Source: Luteibacter aegosomaticola (GTDB taxonomy: Bacteria; Pseudomonadota; Gammaproteobacteria; Xanthomonadales; Rhodanobacteraceae). From it: a stretch of 64,000 nt of DNA. The position numbers were made by a program, and so were the translations under genes. The notes beneath the pieces are model-generated. The model was not told where the DNA came from. It saw nothing but the letters and a program-made list of their open reading frames with translations, and ran no database searches. The stretch lies in contig NZ_CP095741.1 in the NCBI RefSeq assembly GCF_023078475.1, forward strand, positions 1,240,001 to 1,304,000, written 5' to 3'. Shown here piece after piece: positions 1 to 8,412 of the stretch. Within the stretch, counting starts at the first letter, position 1. Each line of letters opens with the position of its first letter.

Positions 1-257
1 TCGATCCGCTCGATGTCATCGGCCGCCATCTCTCGCATGTCGGGGTCGTCAAGCATGGCCTTCGTTTCGGCCAGTTCGCGCTCGGCCTGGTCGTGCTCTT
101 TCAGCGAGGCGGCGACGGGTTCCAGCTGGGCGTATTCACGCGAGAGATCGCGGAAGCGGTTGCCATCGGCGAGCACCTCGGGCTGGGCCAGCAGCAGGCC
201 CACCTCTTCATGGCGTTCGGCGAGGGCTTCGAGTTTGCGGCGGATCGACGGGGTCAT
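1..257 (-). CDS. prfA: Peptide chain release factor 1, N-terminal part (cut by window start)
   Basis: RF1 reads UAA and UAG stop codons and triggers peptide release on the ribosome. Only the first 85 codons lie in the window; the rest, including the PxT stop-recognition and GGQ motifs, is upstream of base 1. The visible part begins MTPSIRRKLEAL and continues as the helical, acidic N-terminal domain typical of RF1 (ERHEEV, FRDLSREYAQL, DDPDMREMA). It follows hemA on the same strand after 32 bases, the common hemA-prfA pairing of gammaproteobacteria, so the two are probably co-transcribed. Confidence 0.88.
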   Translation of the reverse strand, partial: MTPSIRRKLEALAERHEEVGLLLAQPEVLADGNRFRDLSREYAQLEPVAASLKEHDQAERELAETKAMLDDPDMREMAADDIERI

Positions 258-289
258 CTAGGGGCACGAAGGACGGCTCAAGCCGTACA

Positions 290-1561
290 TCATGCGGAAA
301 CGTCGTCGTCCGGGTCCAGTCCATAAAGGCGGCCAGCCGCGTGGAGCAGGTCCAGGTCGCCGGAAAGGGCGGCATCGCGCAGGCGTGCGCTGGGGGCGTG
401 GAGCAGCTTGTTGGTGAGCGTATTGGCCAGGAAGGCCAGGGCTTCCTCGGCGCTGCGGCCCTTGGCCAGCATGGCCTGGGCCTTGGCCAGCACCTCGTCG
501 CGCTGCGCTTCGGCGGCTACGCGCATGTCTACGGCCGGGTTGCGCAGGGTGAGGGCGCGCCGCCACGACATGTAGCGTTCGACCTGGAGATCGATGATGG
601 CATCGGCCTCGCGGGCAGCGAGCTCGCGGGAGCGCCGGTTTTCGTCGATGACCTGCTTCAGGTCGTCGATGCCGTAGAGGTAAACGTCGTTGAGCTGCGC
701 CACCTCGGCTTCGATATCGCGCGGCACGGCGATATCCACCATGAACATCGGGCGGCGTCGGCGCTGGGCGATGGCGTCGGCCACCATGGCTTTCGTGACG
801 ACCGGCTGGCGCGAGGCGGTGGAGCTGATGACGATGTCGGCTTCCGCCAGGTGGCGGGGCAGATCGGCCAGGGCGATGGCGTAACCGCTGTAGCGGCCGG
901 CCAGTTCCTGGGCGTTCTCGAGCGTGCGGTTGGCCACGATCAGCCGGCGCACCTGCTTGTCGGCGAGGTGACGGGCGGCCAGTTCGATCGTCTCGCCCGC
1001 GCCGATCAGCAGCACACAGGCCTGGCGCAGGTCGGTGAAGACCTGTTCCGCCAGACGTACCGCGGTGTAGGCCACGGAGACGGTGTGGGCGCCGATCCGG
1101 GTATCGGTGCGCACGCGCTTGGCCACGGCGAAGGTGTGCTGGAGCAGGCGCTCCATCGGGGCCTTCAGCGCGTTGGCGCCGCGGGCCTGCTGGTAGGCGT
1201 CCTTCACCTGGCCGAGGATCTGCGGCTCGCCCAGCACCATCGAGTCCAGGCCGGTGGCCACGCGGAACATGTGCCGCACGGCTTCCTGCTCGTCGTGCCG
1301 GTAAAGGAACTCATCGAGCCGTTGCGGGGTCAATCGGTGCTGCCGGGAGAGCCATTGCCCCGGTACGGCCTGGAAACCGTCGGCCACGCTCACGTAGAGC
1401 TCGGTGCGGTTACAGGTCGAGAGGATCATGGCCTCTTCCACGCCCGGCTGCCGGGTGAGGTCGCCCAACGCCTCGGGCGCCACCGCAGCGTCGAACGCAA
1501 CCTGCTCGCGCAGGCTGACCGGCGCGGTGAGGTGGTTGAGCCCAAGGGCGATCAGTGGCAT
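290..1561 (-). CDS. hemA: Glutamyl-tRNA reductase
   Basis: This enzyme reduces glutamyl-tRNA(Glu) with NADPH to glutamate-1-semialdehyde, the first committed step of C5-pathway haem synthesis. The 423-residue protein has the family start MPLIALGLNHLTAPV, the catalytic cysteine at residue 50 in STCNRTELY, the NADPH-binding GAGETIELAARHL segment and the C-terminal helical dimerisation domain. Length is normal. It is transcribed divergently from the TPR lipoprotein gene (intergenic 1562-1678) and followed at 32 bases by prfA. ATG at 1561 is the only start that keeps the conserved N-terminus. Confidence 0.96.
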   Translation of the reverse strand: MPLIALGLNHLTAPVSLREQVAFDAAVAPEALGDLTRQPGVEEAMILSTCNRTELYVSVADGFQAVPGQWLSRQHRLTPQRLDEFLYRHDEQEAVRHMFRVATGLDSMVLGEPQILGQVKDAYQQARGANALKAPMERLLQHTFAVAKRVRTDTRIGAHTVSVAYTAVRLAEQVFTDLRQACVLLIGAGETIELAARHLADKQVRRLIVANRTLENAQELAGRYSGYAIALADLPRHLAEADIVISSTASRQPVVTKAMVADAIAQRRRRPMFMVDIAVPRDIEAEVAQLNDVYLYGIDDLKQVIDENRRSRELAAREADAIIDLQVERYMSWRRALTLRNPAVDMRVAAEAQRDEVLAKAQAMLAKGRSAEEALAFLANTLTNKLLHAPSARLRDAALSGDLDLLHAAGRLYGLDPDDDVSA

Positions 1562-1678
1562 GTCGTCGGCTGCGCTCGGCAGGGGTGGCGTCGGCTAAGC
1601 TAAGGGCGCATTGTGCGCTGACAAGGCTTCGGGCGCTTGCACGGGCCTGTCCGTAGCGGAAAAACAACGGAGAGTAGT

Positions 1679-3427
1679 GTGCTGACCGGTGGGTCCAAGT
1701 TCAAGCAAGTGCGGCATTTTGTGGTCATGGTGGGTGCCGTCATGGCCATCGCGGGTTGTGCCACCACCGCGCCCCAGGCTGGCCAGCAACCCAAGCAGGT
1801 GCGTACCGGCGTGCAGCCGCTCGACCGCCTGCAGGTGGCTATCGTGCCGCCCGAACGCGACCTGGAGGCCCAGGTCATGGCGGGCGATTTTGCCATTGCC
1901 GCGAACGATCTCAAGACCGCGTCAGACGCGTACGGCAAAGCCGCCTGGTTGAGCGACGACCCGACCGTGGCCAGCCGGGCCGCCGAACTGGCGCTTGCCA
2001 TCCATGACCAGGCCGCCGCCGGGAAGGCGCTGGAGCGTTGGGCCGCACTGGGCGCCAAGCCCGCCGAACTGGCCGAGGGCCGGGCGCGGATGGCGCTGGA
2101 CCGCGGCGACACCGCCGATGCCCAGCACCAGCTGGAGCTTCTCGTGGCCTCGGGTGACAAGGACGCCTGGCGCGCCTTCGGCCGTACCCTGGTGCAGGCC
2201 CGTGACGCCGCCCAGGCCGGCGTGCTGCTCGAACGCATCGCTACCCCGCAGCGGCTCCCCAACGAGGCGACCGCGTGGCTGGCCATGGCCGAGCTGGGTG
2301 AGAACCTCGGCCGTCACGACTACGCCCAGCGCATCGGCGATGAGGCGCAGAAGCGTTTCCACGACGGTGCCACCTACGCCTGGGCCGCCCAGAAGGCGTT
2401 CCGCGCGGGTGACAAGGCCGGCGCGAAGGCGTTGTTCGCCAAAGCGGTTCAGAAGGATCCGAAGAATCCGCGTCTTCGCCTGGCCTACGCCAGCGTGCTG
2501 GCCCAGGGTGGCGACGAGAAGGCCGCGGCTGCCGTGGTGGCCGTGGGCCCGCAGGATGCCGATACCTACAACATGCGGATGACGCTTGCCGCGCGCTCGG
2601 CTGACAAGGCCGCGCTGGCACGGCTCTACGCCGAGATGCGCCGCCAATCCGACGATGTCCAGGCCGACAACGCCTTCACCCTGGGCCAGATCGCCGAACT
2701 GCTCGACAAGAAGGAAGACGCGCTCGACTGGTACGCGGCCGTGGGCGATGACGATCCGCACATCTTCGACGCCTCGGTGCGCAGCGCCGTGATCCTGCAC
2801 CTGCAGGGCAAGGACGACGATGCCCACCAGATCGTGGCCGACCTGCAGACGACCTATGCCGACCGCCCCGAGGCGCTGATGAAGGCGTTCGCGGTAGATG
2901 CCGAGCTGTATATGGACGCGCGCCGCTTCGATGCCGCCGCGGCCGCCTATGACAAGGCGCTGCGGGTGAAGCCGGATGACACCGACATGCTCTACGGCCG
3001 CGGGCTGGCCTACGCCGAAGCCAACCAGGTGGACCAGGCCGTGGCCGATTTCCGCAAGGTGCTTGAGCTGAAGCCCGGCGATATCGAGGCCAGCAACGCC
3101 CTCGGTTTCACCCTGGCCGACAACGACCGCGATCTCGCCGAAGCGCAGACCCTGCTGCAAGCCGCCCGCTCAGCCCGCCCGGATGACCCCTCCGTGGCGG
3201 ACTCCTGGGGCTGGCTGAAATTCCGCCAGGGCCAGCTCGACCAGGCTGAGAGCACCCTGCGTGGCGCATGGGCGAAGCAGAAGGATGGCGATATCGGCGT
3301 GCATCTGGCCGAAGTGCTCTGGCAGCGCGGTGAACACGATGAGGCGCGTAAGGTGCTCAACGAAGTGCGCCGTATCGATCCGAAGAACGCTTCGCTGCTG
3401 AAGACGGAACAGAAGCTCAAACCCTGA
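1679..3427 (+). CDS. Tetratricopeptide-repeat outer membrane lipoprotein (PA4667-like)
   Basis: The 582-residue product is a predicted exported lipoprotein: a basic start, a hydrophobic stretch FVVMVGAVMAIAG and a lipobox ending at Cys27 (AIAGC). I prefer the GTG at 1679, which has GGAGAG a few bases upstream and gives a normal signal peptide; an ATG at 1637 would add 14 residues. The rest is mostly alpha-alpha TPR hairpins, clearest at AAAAYDKALRVKPDD, QAVADFRKVLELKPGD and the C-terminal ARKVLNEVRRIDPKN. It sits between divergent hemA and lolB, the same position as the Pseudomonas TPR protein PA4667. A scaffold role in envelope assembly is inference; no catalytic domain is visible. Confidence 0.85.
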   Translation: MLTGGSKFKQVRHFVVMVGAVMAIAGCATTAPQAGQQPKQVRTGVQPLDRLQVAIVPPERDLEAQVMAGDFAIAANDLKTASDAYGKAAWLSDDPTVASRAAELALAIHDQAAAGKALERWAALGAKPAELAEGRARMALDRGDTADAQHQLELLVASGDKDAWRAFGRTLVQARDAAQAGVLLERIATPQRLPNEATAWLAMAELGENLGRHDYAQRIGDEAQKRFHDGATYAWAAQKAFRAGDKAGAKALFAKAVQKDPKNPRLRLAYASVLAQGGDEKAAAAVVAVGPQDADTYNMRMTLAARSADKAALARLYAEMRRQSDDVQADNAFTLGQIAELLDKKEDALDWYAAVGDDDPHIFDASVRSAVILHLQGKDDDAHQIVADLQTTYADRPEALMKAFAVDAELYMDARRFDAAAAAYDKALRVKPDDTDMLYGRGLAYAEANQVDQAVADFRKVLELKPGDIEASNALGFTLADNDRDLAEAQTLLQAARSARPDDPSVADSWGWLKFRQGQLDQAESTLRGAWAKQKDGDIGVHLAEVLWQRGEHDEARKVLNEVRRIDPKNASLLKTEQKLKP

Positions 3428-3440
3428 CATCCGAGGCCCG

Positions 3441-3525
3441 TGTAGGAGCGTGCTTGCACGCGATTGGGCCACACGGTCGCTTCACCTCTTCGCTTCGCCC
3501 GATCGCGCGCAAGCGCGCTCCTACA
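3441..3525. repeat. REP palindrome pair, type A, inverted orientation
   Basis: A forward element (3441-3464, TGTAGGAGCGTGCTTGCACG) and an inverted one (3501-3525, GCGCGCAAGCGCGCTCCTAC) flank 36 bases between the TPR gene and lolB. Each can fold as a short stem, and the two arms can pair as a larger hairpin, the REPIN arrangement known from Pseudomonas and relatives. Closely related copies occur at 11408, 54625, 58391 and 62697. Confidence 0.85.
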
Positions 3526-3575
3526 AGGGGCTGGCCCTGATCTTGCCGGGCCTGCTCCGATGACATGGATTCTGT

Positions 3576-4190
3576 ATGACTGGTTGGTTTCGCGGGCTTG
3601 GCCTGGTTTCGGTGGTTCTTCTTTCGGCCTGCGCCACGACGCGGCCCGTTACGCACCACGAGGGTGATGGCGTCACCCTGGGACAGCAGGCGGATCGTGA
3701 GCGTGTGCTCGCTGACACGAACCACTGGACCCTGCAGGGCAAGCTCTCGGTGTCCGACGGTAACGACAACCATTCCGGCGGCCTTACCTGGAAACAGGAC
3801 GGCGACCGTTATGAGTTCACGATCCGTGCGCCGGTCACGGGGCGCAGCTTTCGCCTGACGGGCGGCCCGGATGGCGCCGAGCTGGATGGCCTTGATGGCG
3901 GCCCGCGCCGTGGCCCCAACGCCGAAACGCTGATGGCGCAGACGGTGGGCTGGCAGTTGCCGATGGCGGAGCTAAAGAGCTGGGTGCTGGGCCTGCGTGC
4001 CGACGCCGGCCCGGCCGACATCCGCTTCGGCGACGACCGGCTGCCGTCGCAGCTGGTACAGGATGGCTGGACCGTCGATTACAAGGCGTGGGACGCCACG
4101 CGCCAGCCGGCCATGCCGAGCAAGGTGTTCGCCGAGAAGCCGCCGTACAAGGTGCGCCTCGCCATCGAGTCCTGGCAGTTAGGTCAGTAG
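3576..4190 (+). CDS. lolB: Outer membrane lipoprotein insertion factor LolB
   Basis: LolB receives lipoproteins from periplasmic LolA and inserts them in the outer membrane. The 204-residue protein has a short signal peptide with lipobox LLSAC (Cys19), then the family core: WTLQGKLSVSDG, GGLTWKQDGDRYEFTIRAP, a hydrophobic loop and QLVQDGWTVDYKAW. It lies downstream of the TPR lipoprotein gene and upstream of the ispE fusion, the usual neighbourhood. The stop codon TAG at 4188-4190 is part of the first type B palindrome (GTAGGAGCCCACCC), so the repeat directly abuts and terminates the reading frame. Confidence 0.92.
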   Translation: MTGWFRGLGLVSVVLLSACATTRPVTHHEGDGVTLGQQADRERVLADTNHWTLQGKLSVSDGNDNHSGGLTWKQDGDRYEFTIRAPVTGRSFRLTGGPDGAELDGLDGGPRRGPNAETLMAQTVGWQLPMAELKSWVLGLRADAGPADIRFGDDRLPSQLVQDGWTVDYKAWDATRQPAMPSKVFAEKPPYKVRLAIESWQLGQ

Positions 4191-4362
4191 GAGCCCACCC
4201 TGTGGGCGACATCTTTCGCCTCGGTACGTAACCTTGCGGCGCTTCCGCGAACGGCGTAGCTGGGTCAGTAGGAGCCCACCCTGTGGGCGACATCTTTCGC
4301 CTCGGTATATGACCTTGTGCGCTTCCGCGAACGGCGTCGCCCACAGGGTGGGCTCCTACCTG
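4182..4362. repeat. Tandem plus inverted type B REP palindromes after lolB
   Basis: Two direct copies of a unit beginning GGTCAGTAGGAGCCCACCC are spaced exactly 81 bases apart (CAG at 4185 and 4266) and each runs on through CGACATCTTTCGCC and CTTCCGCGAACGGCGT. An inverted copy (4337-4361) closes the block. The duplicated unit includes the last codons of lolB, so the second copy arose by local duplication after the element was already in place. The stem here is CCACCCTGTGGG rather than the GCGCTTGCGC of type A. Confidence 0.85.
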
Positions 4363-4369
4363 CAGCACC

Positions 4370-4454
4370 CAGGCACCGGTGACGTGTATGCAGACGTGAC
4401 GCGCAGGCACCGGTGACGTGTATGCGGGCGTGACGCGTATGCAACCGTGACGCG
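4370..4454. repeat. Five tandem imperfect 17-bp units
   Basis: The block reads as 5 x 17 bases: units 1 and 3 are identical (CAGGCACCGGTGACGTG), units 2, 4 and 5 are TATGCAGACGTGACGCG, TATGCGGGCGTGACGCG and TATGCAACCGTGACGCG. All share GTGACG near the right end. The last unit contributes the -35-like GTGACG of the candidate promoter for the fusion gene. The period and short unit exclude a CRISPR array; a binding-site array or slippage product is possible. Confidence 0.8.
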
Positions 4455-4475
4455 GGGGCGCCCATCCCCGATAAT
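4447..4475 (+). promoter_or_regulatory. Candidate sigma-70 promoter of the GNAT-ispE gene
   Basis: GTGACG (4447-4452) and GATAAT (4470-4475) are separated by 17 bases, matching TTGACA/TATAAT at 4 and 5 positions. A transcript would start near 4482, about 25 bases before the ATG at 4507. This argues against upstream in-frame starts. Confidence 0.55.
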
Positions 4476-4506
4476 GCGCCCCTTTCGCGCTTTCACCGGC
4501 CACGCG

Positions 4507-5892
4507 ATGCATTTCACGATCTCCCGCGCCCATCCTGACGACGCCGAGCGCCTCTGCGCGATTGAGCGCGAGGCGGTGGAGCTCTTCCGTGGGCATGAGG
4601 CGTGGCCGTCGTACTCCGGCATGGCGTTGCCTGCGGACATGGTCCGCCAGCTGATCACCCGTGGCCTGTGTTGGGTGGCGGTGGTCGAGGGCGATGTCGT
4701 CGGCTTCGTCTGCCTGGATACCGACGGCAATCCAGGCGCCATCGGTATCGCTGAGATCGACGTGCTGCCGGCCTTCGGTGGCCGCGGTATCGGCGCCGCT
4801 CTGCTTGAGCACGCCTGCGCCTGGGCCCGGGAAGCCGGGTACGCCCGGGTCGATCTGGGCACCCTGGCCGATGTGCCGTGGAACGCCCCGTTCTATGCGA
4901 AGCACGGCTTCGCGGTGGTCGATAAGCGCGCACCCGAATTCGCGGAGGCGCTGGCCCGCGATCGCGACAACGGCTTTCCTGACCACCTGCGCGTGTTCAT
5001 GAGCCGCACGCTGGCGCCGCTGGCCCGGGGCGACTGGACCGTCTGGCCGGCCCCGGCCAAGCTCAACCTGTTCCTGCGCATCGTCGGCCGCCGCGCCGAT
5101 GGCTACCACGAGCTGCAGACGGTCTTCCGCCTGCTCGACTGGGGCGATGAGATCCGCCTGCGCGTCCGTGACGATGGACAGATCACCCGGCCGAAGGACA
5201 TCCCCGGCGTTCCGGAAGACACTGACCTGACCGTGCGTGCGGCGCGCCTGCTGGCCGAGGCCACGGGCACCCGGCTCGGTGCGGAAATCGAAGTGGCCAA
5301 GCGCATCCCGATGGGCGGCGGCCTGGGCGGTGGCAGCTCCGATGCGGCCAGTGTGCTGGTCGGTCTCAACGTGCTTTGGGACACCGGGCTCGACGAAGAC
5401 GCCCTGGCCGCGCTGGGCCTGAAGCTGGGTGCCGACGTGCCGGTCTTCGTCCGCGGCCGCTCGGCCTGGGCCGAGGGCGTGGGCGAGCGACTCGAGGCGA
5501 TCAAGCTGCCGCGGCGCTGGTACGTGGTGGTCGACCCGGCCGAGCATGTGCCCACCCCGGCGCTGTTCGCCGCACCCGAATTGACTCGAAATGCCCCTCG
5601 GGCGACAATTTCGGCCTTTGTTTCCGGGGATTCGGCGGAGAACGCCTTCGAACCGGTAGTCCGAGCGCGCCACCCGCGGGTGGCCGCAGCGTTGGACTGG
5701 TTGGCAGGCTTCGGCCTGGCCCGCCTTTCCGGCAGTGGTGGCTGCGTCTTCCTGGAAACGAGAACCTTCGAAGCGGCCCTCGCGGTCGCTTCGCGCTGCC
5801 CGTCAGGCTTTACGGCCCACGTGGCGGCGGGTATCGATCCATCGCCGCTGCTGGCTATGCGCGCAAGGATCGGGACAAGGGGCTTCGTGTAG
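4507..5892 (+). CDS. ispE: GNAT acetyltransferase fused to 4-diphosphocytidyl-2-C-methyl-D-erythritol kinase (IspE)
   Basis: One uninterrupted 461-residue frame. Residues 1 to about 165 form a GNAT acetyltransferase ([13 protein letters not shown]; acetyl-CoA loop [27 protein letters not shown]). From about residue 180 follows a complete Isp[18 protein letters not shown], the ATP-binding [15 protein letters not shown] and the C-terminal [11 protein letters not shown]. IspE phosphorylates CDP-methylerythritol in the non-mevalonate isoprenoid pathway. Stand-alone IspE normally begins just before the WPAPAKLN motif. The ATG at 4999 (MSRTL) lies in a stretch that looks like the natural GNAT C-terminus and has no Shine-Dalgarno sequence. 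The acetyltransferase substrate is unknown. Start ATG 4507 fits the GNAT N-terminus and the promoter; ATG 4474 is an alternative. Position between lolB and tRNA-Gln/prs is the normal ispE locus. Confidence 0.85.
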   Translation: MHFTISRAHPDDAERLCAIEREAVELFRGHEAWPSYSGMALPADMVRQLITRGLCWVAVVEGDVVGFVCLDTDGNPGAIGIAEIDVLPAFGGRGIGAALLEHACAWAREAGYARVDLGTLADVPWNAPFYAKHGFAVVDKRAPEFAEALARDRDNGFPDHLRVFMSRTLAPLARGDWTVWPAPAKLNLFLRIVGRRADGYHELQTVFRLLDWGDEIRLRVRDDGQITRPKDIPGVPEDTDLTVRAARLLAEATGTRLGAEIEVAKRIPMGGGLGGGSSDAASVLVGLNVLWDTGLDEDALAALGLKLGADVPVFVRGRSAWAEGVGERLEAIKLPRRWYVVVDPAEHVPTPALFAAPELTRNAPRATISAFVSGDSAENAFEPVVRARHPRVAAALDWLAGFGLARLSGSGGCVFLETRTFEAALAVASRCPSGFTAHVAAGIDPSPLLAMRARIGTRGFV

Positions 5893-5940
5893 TTAAGGAC
5901 GGAAAGGGCCGCGGGCTGCGGCATGTGATCACGAAATTGT

Positions 5941-6017
5941 TGGGGCGTCGCCAAGCTGGTTAAGGCACGGGATTTTGATTCCCGCATGCGCAGGTTCGAA
6001 TCCTGCCGCCCCAGCCA
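5941..6017 (+). tRNA. tRNA-Gln (anticodon TTG)
   Basis: A full cloverleaf is present: acceptor TGGGGCG pairing with CGCCCCA, anticodon stem around ATTTTGATT with anticodon TTG, T arm GCAGGTTCGAATCCTGC, discriminator G and encoded CCA at 6015-6017. It lies 48 bases after ispE and 56 before prs and is probably processed from their shared transcript. Confidence 0.95.
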
Positions 6018-6073
6018 TCCACACCGGATGGCACTGCGCCGATTTCAACCTAACTGTTCCCCTAGGAGTCCTC

Positions 6074-7030
6074 GTGGATACGTCCACCCCGATGCTTTTC
6101 ACCGGTAACGCGCACCGCGCGCTTGCCGACGATGTCGCCGCACGCCTTGGCATCCCGCTGGGTAAGGCCCTCATCGGCCGCTTCAGCGATGGCGAGGCAC
6201 AGATCGAGATCGAGGAGAACGTCCGTAAGCAGGAGGTGTTCGTCATTCAGCCGACGGGCGCACCCAGCGCGGAGAATCTTTTCGACCTGCTGGTGCTGGT
6301 GGATGCGCTCAAGCGCGCCTCGGCCGGCAGTGTCACCGCGGTGATGCCGTATTTCGGCTACGCCCGCCAGGATCGCCGCCCGCGCTCCGCGCGCGTGCCG
6401 ATCACGGCGAAGCTCGCGGCCAAGATGATTGCGACGGCTGGCGCTGATCGCGTGCTCACGATTGACCTGCACGCCGACCAGATCCAGGGCTTCTTCGATA
6501 TCCCGGTCGACAACGTGTACGCCTCGCCGGTGCTCCTGGCCGACATCTGGCGTCACCACAGCATGGACGACCTGATCGTGGTCAGCCCGGACGTCGGCGG
6601 CGTGGTGCGTGCGCGTGCGCTCGCCAAGCGCCTGGACGACGCGGACCTGGCCATCATCGACAAGCGCCGCCCGAAGGCGAACGTGGCTACGGTCATGAAC
6701 ATCATCGGCGACGTGGACGGCAAGACCTGCGTGCTGGTGGACGACATCGTCGACACCGCCGGTACGCTCTGCGCCGCCGCGGCGGCACTGAAGGAAAAGG
6801 GCGCCCGCAAGGTCGTCGCGTACTGCGTGCATCCGGTGCTCTCGGGCGCCGCGATTACCAATATCGAGAACTCCCAGCTCGACCAGTTGGTGGTCACGAA
6901 CACGCTGCCGCTGCGCGATAACGCCCGTAACTGTGCGAAAATCCGCCAGTTGTCGGTCGCGGAACTGCTCGCGGAGACGATCCGCCGCATCGCCTATGGC
7001 GAATCGGTGAGCTCGCTCTACATCGACTGA
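6074..7030 (+). CDS. prs: Ribose-phosphate pyrophosphokinase (PRPP synthase)
   Basis: Makes phosphoribosyl pyrophosphate from ribose-5-phosphate and ATP, the precursor of purines, pyrimidines, histidine, tryptophan and NAD. The 318-residue protein shows [17 protein letters not shown], the ATP/regulatory segment [12 protein letters not shown], the metal-binding [14 protein letters not shown] and the PRPP loop [16 protein letters not shown] at 6074 is preceded by AGGAG with 5-base spacing and gives normal length; ATG 6092 would be the alternative. It lies between tRNA-Gln and rplY. Confidence 0.93.
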   Translation: MDTSTPMLFTGNAHRALADDVAARLGIPLGKALIGRFSDGEAQIEIEENVRKQEVFVIQPTGAPSAENLFDLLVLVDALKRASAGSVTAVMPYFGYARQDRRPRSARVPITAKLAAKMIATAGADRVLTIDLHADQIQGFFDIPVDNVYASPVLLADIWRHHSMDDLIVVSPDVGGVVRARALAKRLDDADLAIIDKRRPKANVATVMNIIGDVDGKTCVLVDDIVDTAGTLCAAAAALKEKGARKVVAYCVHPVLSGAAITNIENSQLDQLVVTNTLPLRDNARNCAKIRQLSVAELLAETIRRIAYGESVSSLYID

Positions 7031-7111
7031 TCCACCGTTTTTCGGTCTTCCCTGGTCGCGGGGAAGACCTTTACCACCGCCGCGAGGCGGTTTACTTGAG
7101 GCAACACCATC

Positions 7112-7747
7112 ATGGCTACCAATCACAAGCTCACCGCCACGAGCCGCAAGATCGAAGGGAAGGGTGCGAGCCGCCGCCTTCGTACCGCGGGCTACGTGCC
7201 GGCTATCGTCTACGGCGCAGGCGCCGAGCCGCAGGCCATCCAGGTCCTGCACAACGACATCCTGCTCGGTTCGCGTTTCGAGTCGTTCTACTCCTCGGTC
7301 ATCGAACTGACCGTCGACGGCAAGGCTCAGAAGGTCCTGATCAAGGACTGGCAGAAGCACCCGTTCAAGCAGCTCATGCTGCACATGGACTTCCAGCGCG
7401 TTAACGAGAACGAAGCCGTTCGCGTCGCCGTGCCGCTCCACTTCCTGAACCAGGAAAAGAGCCCGGCTGGCAAGACCGCTGGTCTGGTCATCTCGCACAA
7501 CCTCACGGAAGTCACCGTGTCGTGCCTGCCGAAGGACCTGCCGGAGTTCATCGAACTCGACCTCGCCAAGCTCGCCGCCGGCGACATCATCCACCTCTCG
7601 GACCTCAAGCTGCCGAAGGGCGTGGAAGTGCCGGAACTGGGCCTGGGCAAGGAGCACGACGTCGCTGTCGTCACCGTCGCCTCGATCCAGGAAGAAGTGG
7701 ACCCGACGGCCGAAGGCGCCGAGGGCGCTTCGGACGAAGCCAAGTAA
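7112..7747 (+). CDS. rplY: 50S ribosomal protein L25, long (CTC) form
   Basis: Binds 5S rRNA in the large subunit. The 211-residue product is the long form: an N-terminal L25 domain (TSRKIEGKGASRRLRTAGYVPAIVYG) and a C-terminal beta domain (VEVPELGLGKEHDVAVVTV) followed by an acidic Ala/Glu-rich tail. The prs-rplY-pth-ychF order is standard. A perfect hairpin follows the stop at 7755-7785. Confidence 0.94.
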   Translation: MATNHKLTATSRKIEGKGASRRLRTAGYVPAIVYGAGAEPQAIQVLHNDILLGSRFESFYSSVIELTVDGKAQKVLIKDWQKHPFKQLMLHMDFQRVNENEAVRVAVPLHFLNQEKSPAGKTAGLVISHNLTEVTVSCLPKDLPEFIELDLAKLAAGDIIHLSDLKLPKGVEVPELGLGKEHDVAVVTVASIQEEVDPTAEGAEGASDEAK

Positions 7748-7754
7748 TCGGCTT

Positions 7755-7790
7755 GCCACCCGCGGCGCCTCGCGCCGCGGGTGGCACGTT
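7755..7790 (+). terminator. Perfect 14-bp hairpin between rplY and pth
   Basis: GCCACCCGCGGCGC and its exact complement enclose a 3-base loop (7755-7785), followed by only a short T run (ACGTTTACTT). It may attenuate rather than fully stop transcription, since pth starts 14 bases later. The hairpin also covers a GTG at 7781 that could otherwise be read as the pth start. Confidence 0.6.
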
Positions 7791-7798
7791 TACTTCGC

Positions 7799-8377
7799 AT
7801 GGCGTCACTACGTCTTATCGTCGGCCTCGGTAACCCCGGGGCCGAATACGTCAGGACCCGGCACAATGCCGGGTTCTGGTGTGTGGATGCCCTGGCCCAT
7901 GAGCAGGGCGAGTGCTGGTCGTTCGATGGCAAGCTGCACGGCGAAACCTGCAAGGTGCGCATCGGCGGCGAGGCTGTCTGGCTGTTGAAGCCGGCCACGT
8001 TCATGAACAAGAGCGGCATCGCGGTGGTTTCCGCGCTGCGCTACTACAAGATCGAGCCGGATGAGTGCCTCGTCGCCCACGACGAGCTGGATCTCTCGCC
8101 CGGCACCGTCCGCATGAAGTTCGATGGTGGCCACGGCGGCCAGAACGGATTGCGCGACATCATGGCCCATCTGGGCCACGGCAAGTTCCACCGCCTGCGG
8201 GTCGGCATCGGCCACCCGGGGCACCGCGACAAGGTCACCCCGTGGGTGCTCGGCCGGCCCAACGCGGCTGACGAAGACGCCATCATGCACGGCATCGGGC
8301 GCGCGTTCGACGTGCTGCCGCTGGCGCAGGAAGGCAAGTTCGAAGAGGCGATGAAACGCCTGCACACGGTCGCCTGA
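7799..8377 (+). CDS. pth: Peptidyl-tRNA hydrolase
   Basis: Cleaves peptidyl-tRNAs released by ribosome drop-off. The 192-residue protein has the family motifs [21 protein letters not shown] (shown from residue 6; catalytic His in RHNAGF), [21 protein letters not shown] and [14 protein letters not shown] 7799 is preferred over the in-frame GTG 7781, which is buried in the upstream hairpin. It forms the usual rplY-pth-ychF group. Confidence 0.93.
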   Translation: MASLRLIVGLGNPGAEYVRTRHNAGFWCVDALAHEQGECWSFDGKLHGETCKVRIGGEAVWLLKPATFMNKSGIAVVSALRYYKIEPDECLVAHDELDLSPGTVRMKFDGGHGGQNGLRDIMAHLGHGKFHRLRVGIGHPGHRDKVTPWVLGRPNAADEDAIMHGIGRAFDVLPLAQEGKFEEAMKRLHTVA

Positions 8378-8412
8378 CCTCTTTCAAATACCTACCGGAT
8401 ACAGAGTTCGCC

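Noticed and set aside
4182..4454. Possible CRISPR array after lolB
   Set aside because: Unit length (17 and 81 bases), lack of unique spacers and absence of cas genes exclude CRISPR; these are REP copies and a short tandem array.
3835..5673. 612-codon minus-strand frame across lolB and the ispE fusion
   Set aside because: It crosses repeats, two real genes and a promoter and shows Arg/His-rich shadow composition.
5975..6073. 33-codon N-terminal extension of PRPP synthase
   Set aside because: It begins inside tRNA-Gln; GTG 6074 with AGGAG gives the correct length.
7781..7798. GTG 7781 as the pth start
   Set aside because: It lies in the right arm of a perfect 14-bp hairpin and adds residues not expected in the family; ATG 7799 fits the N-terminus.
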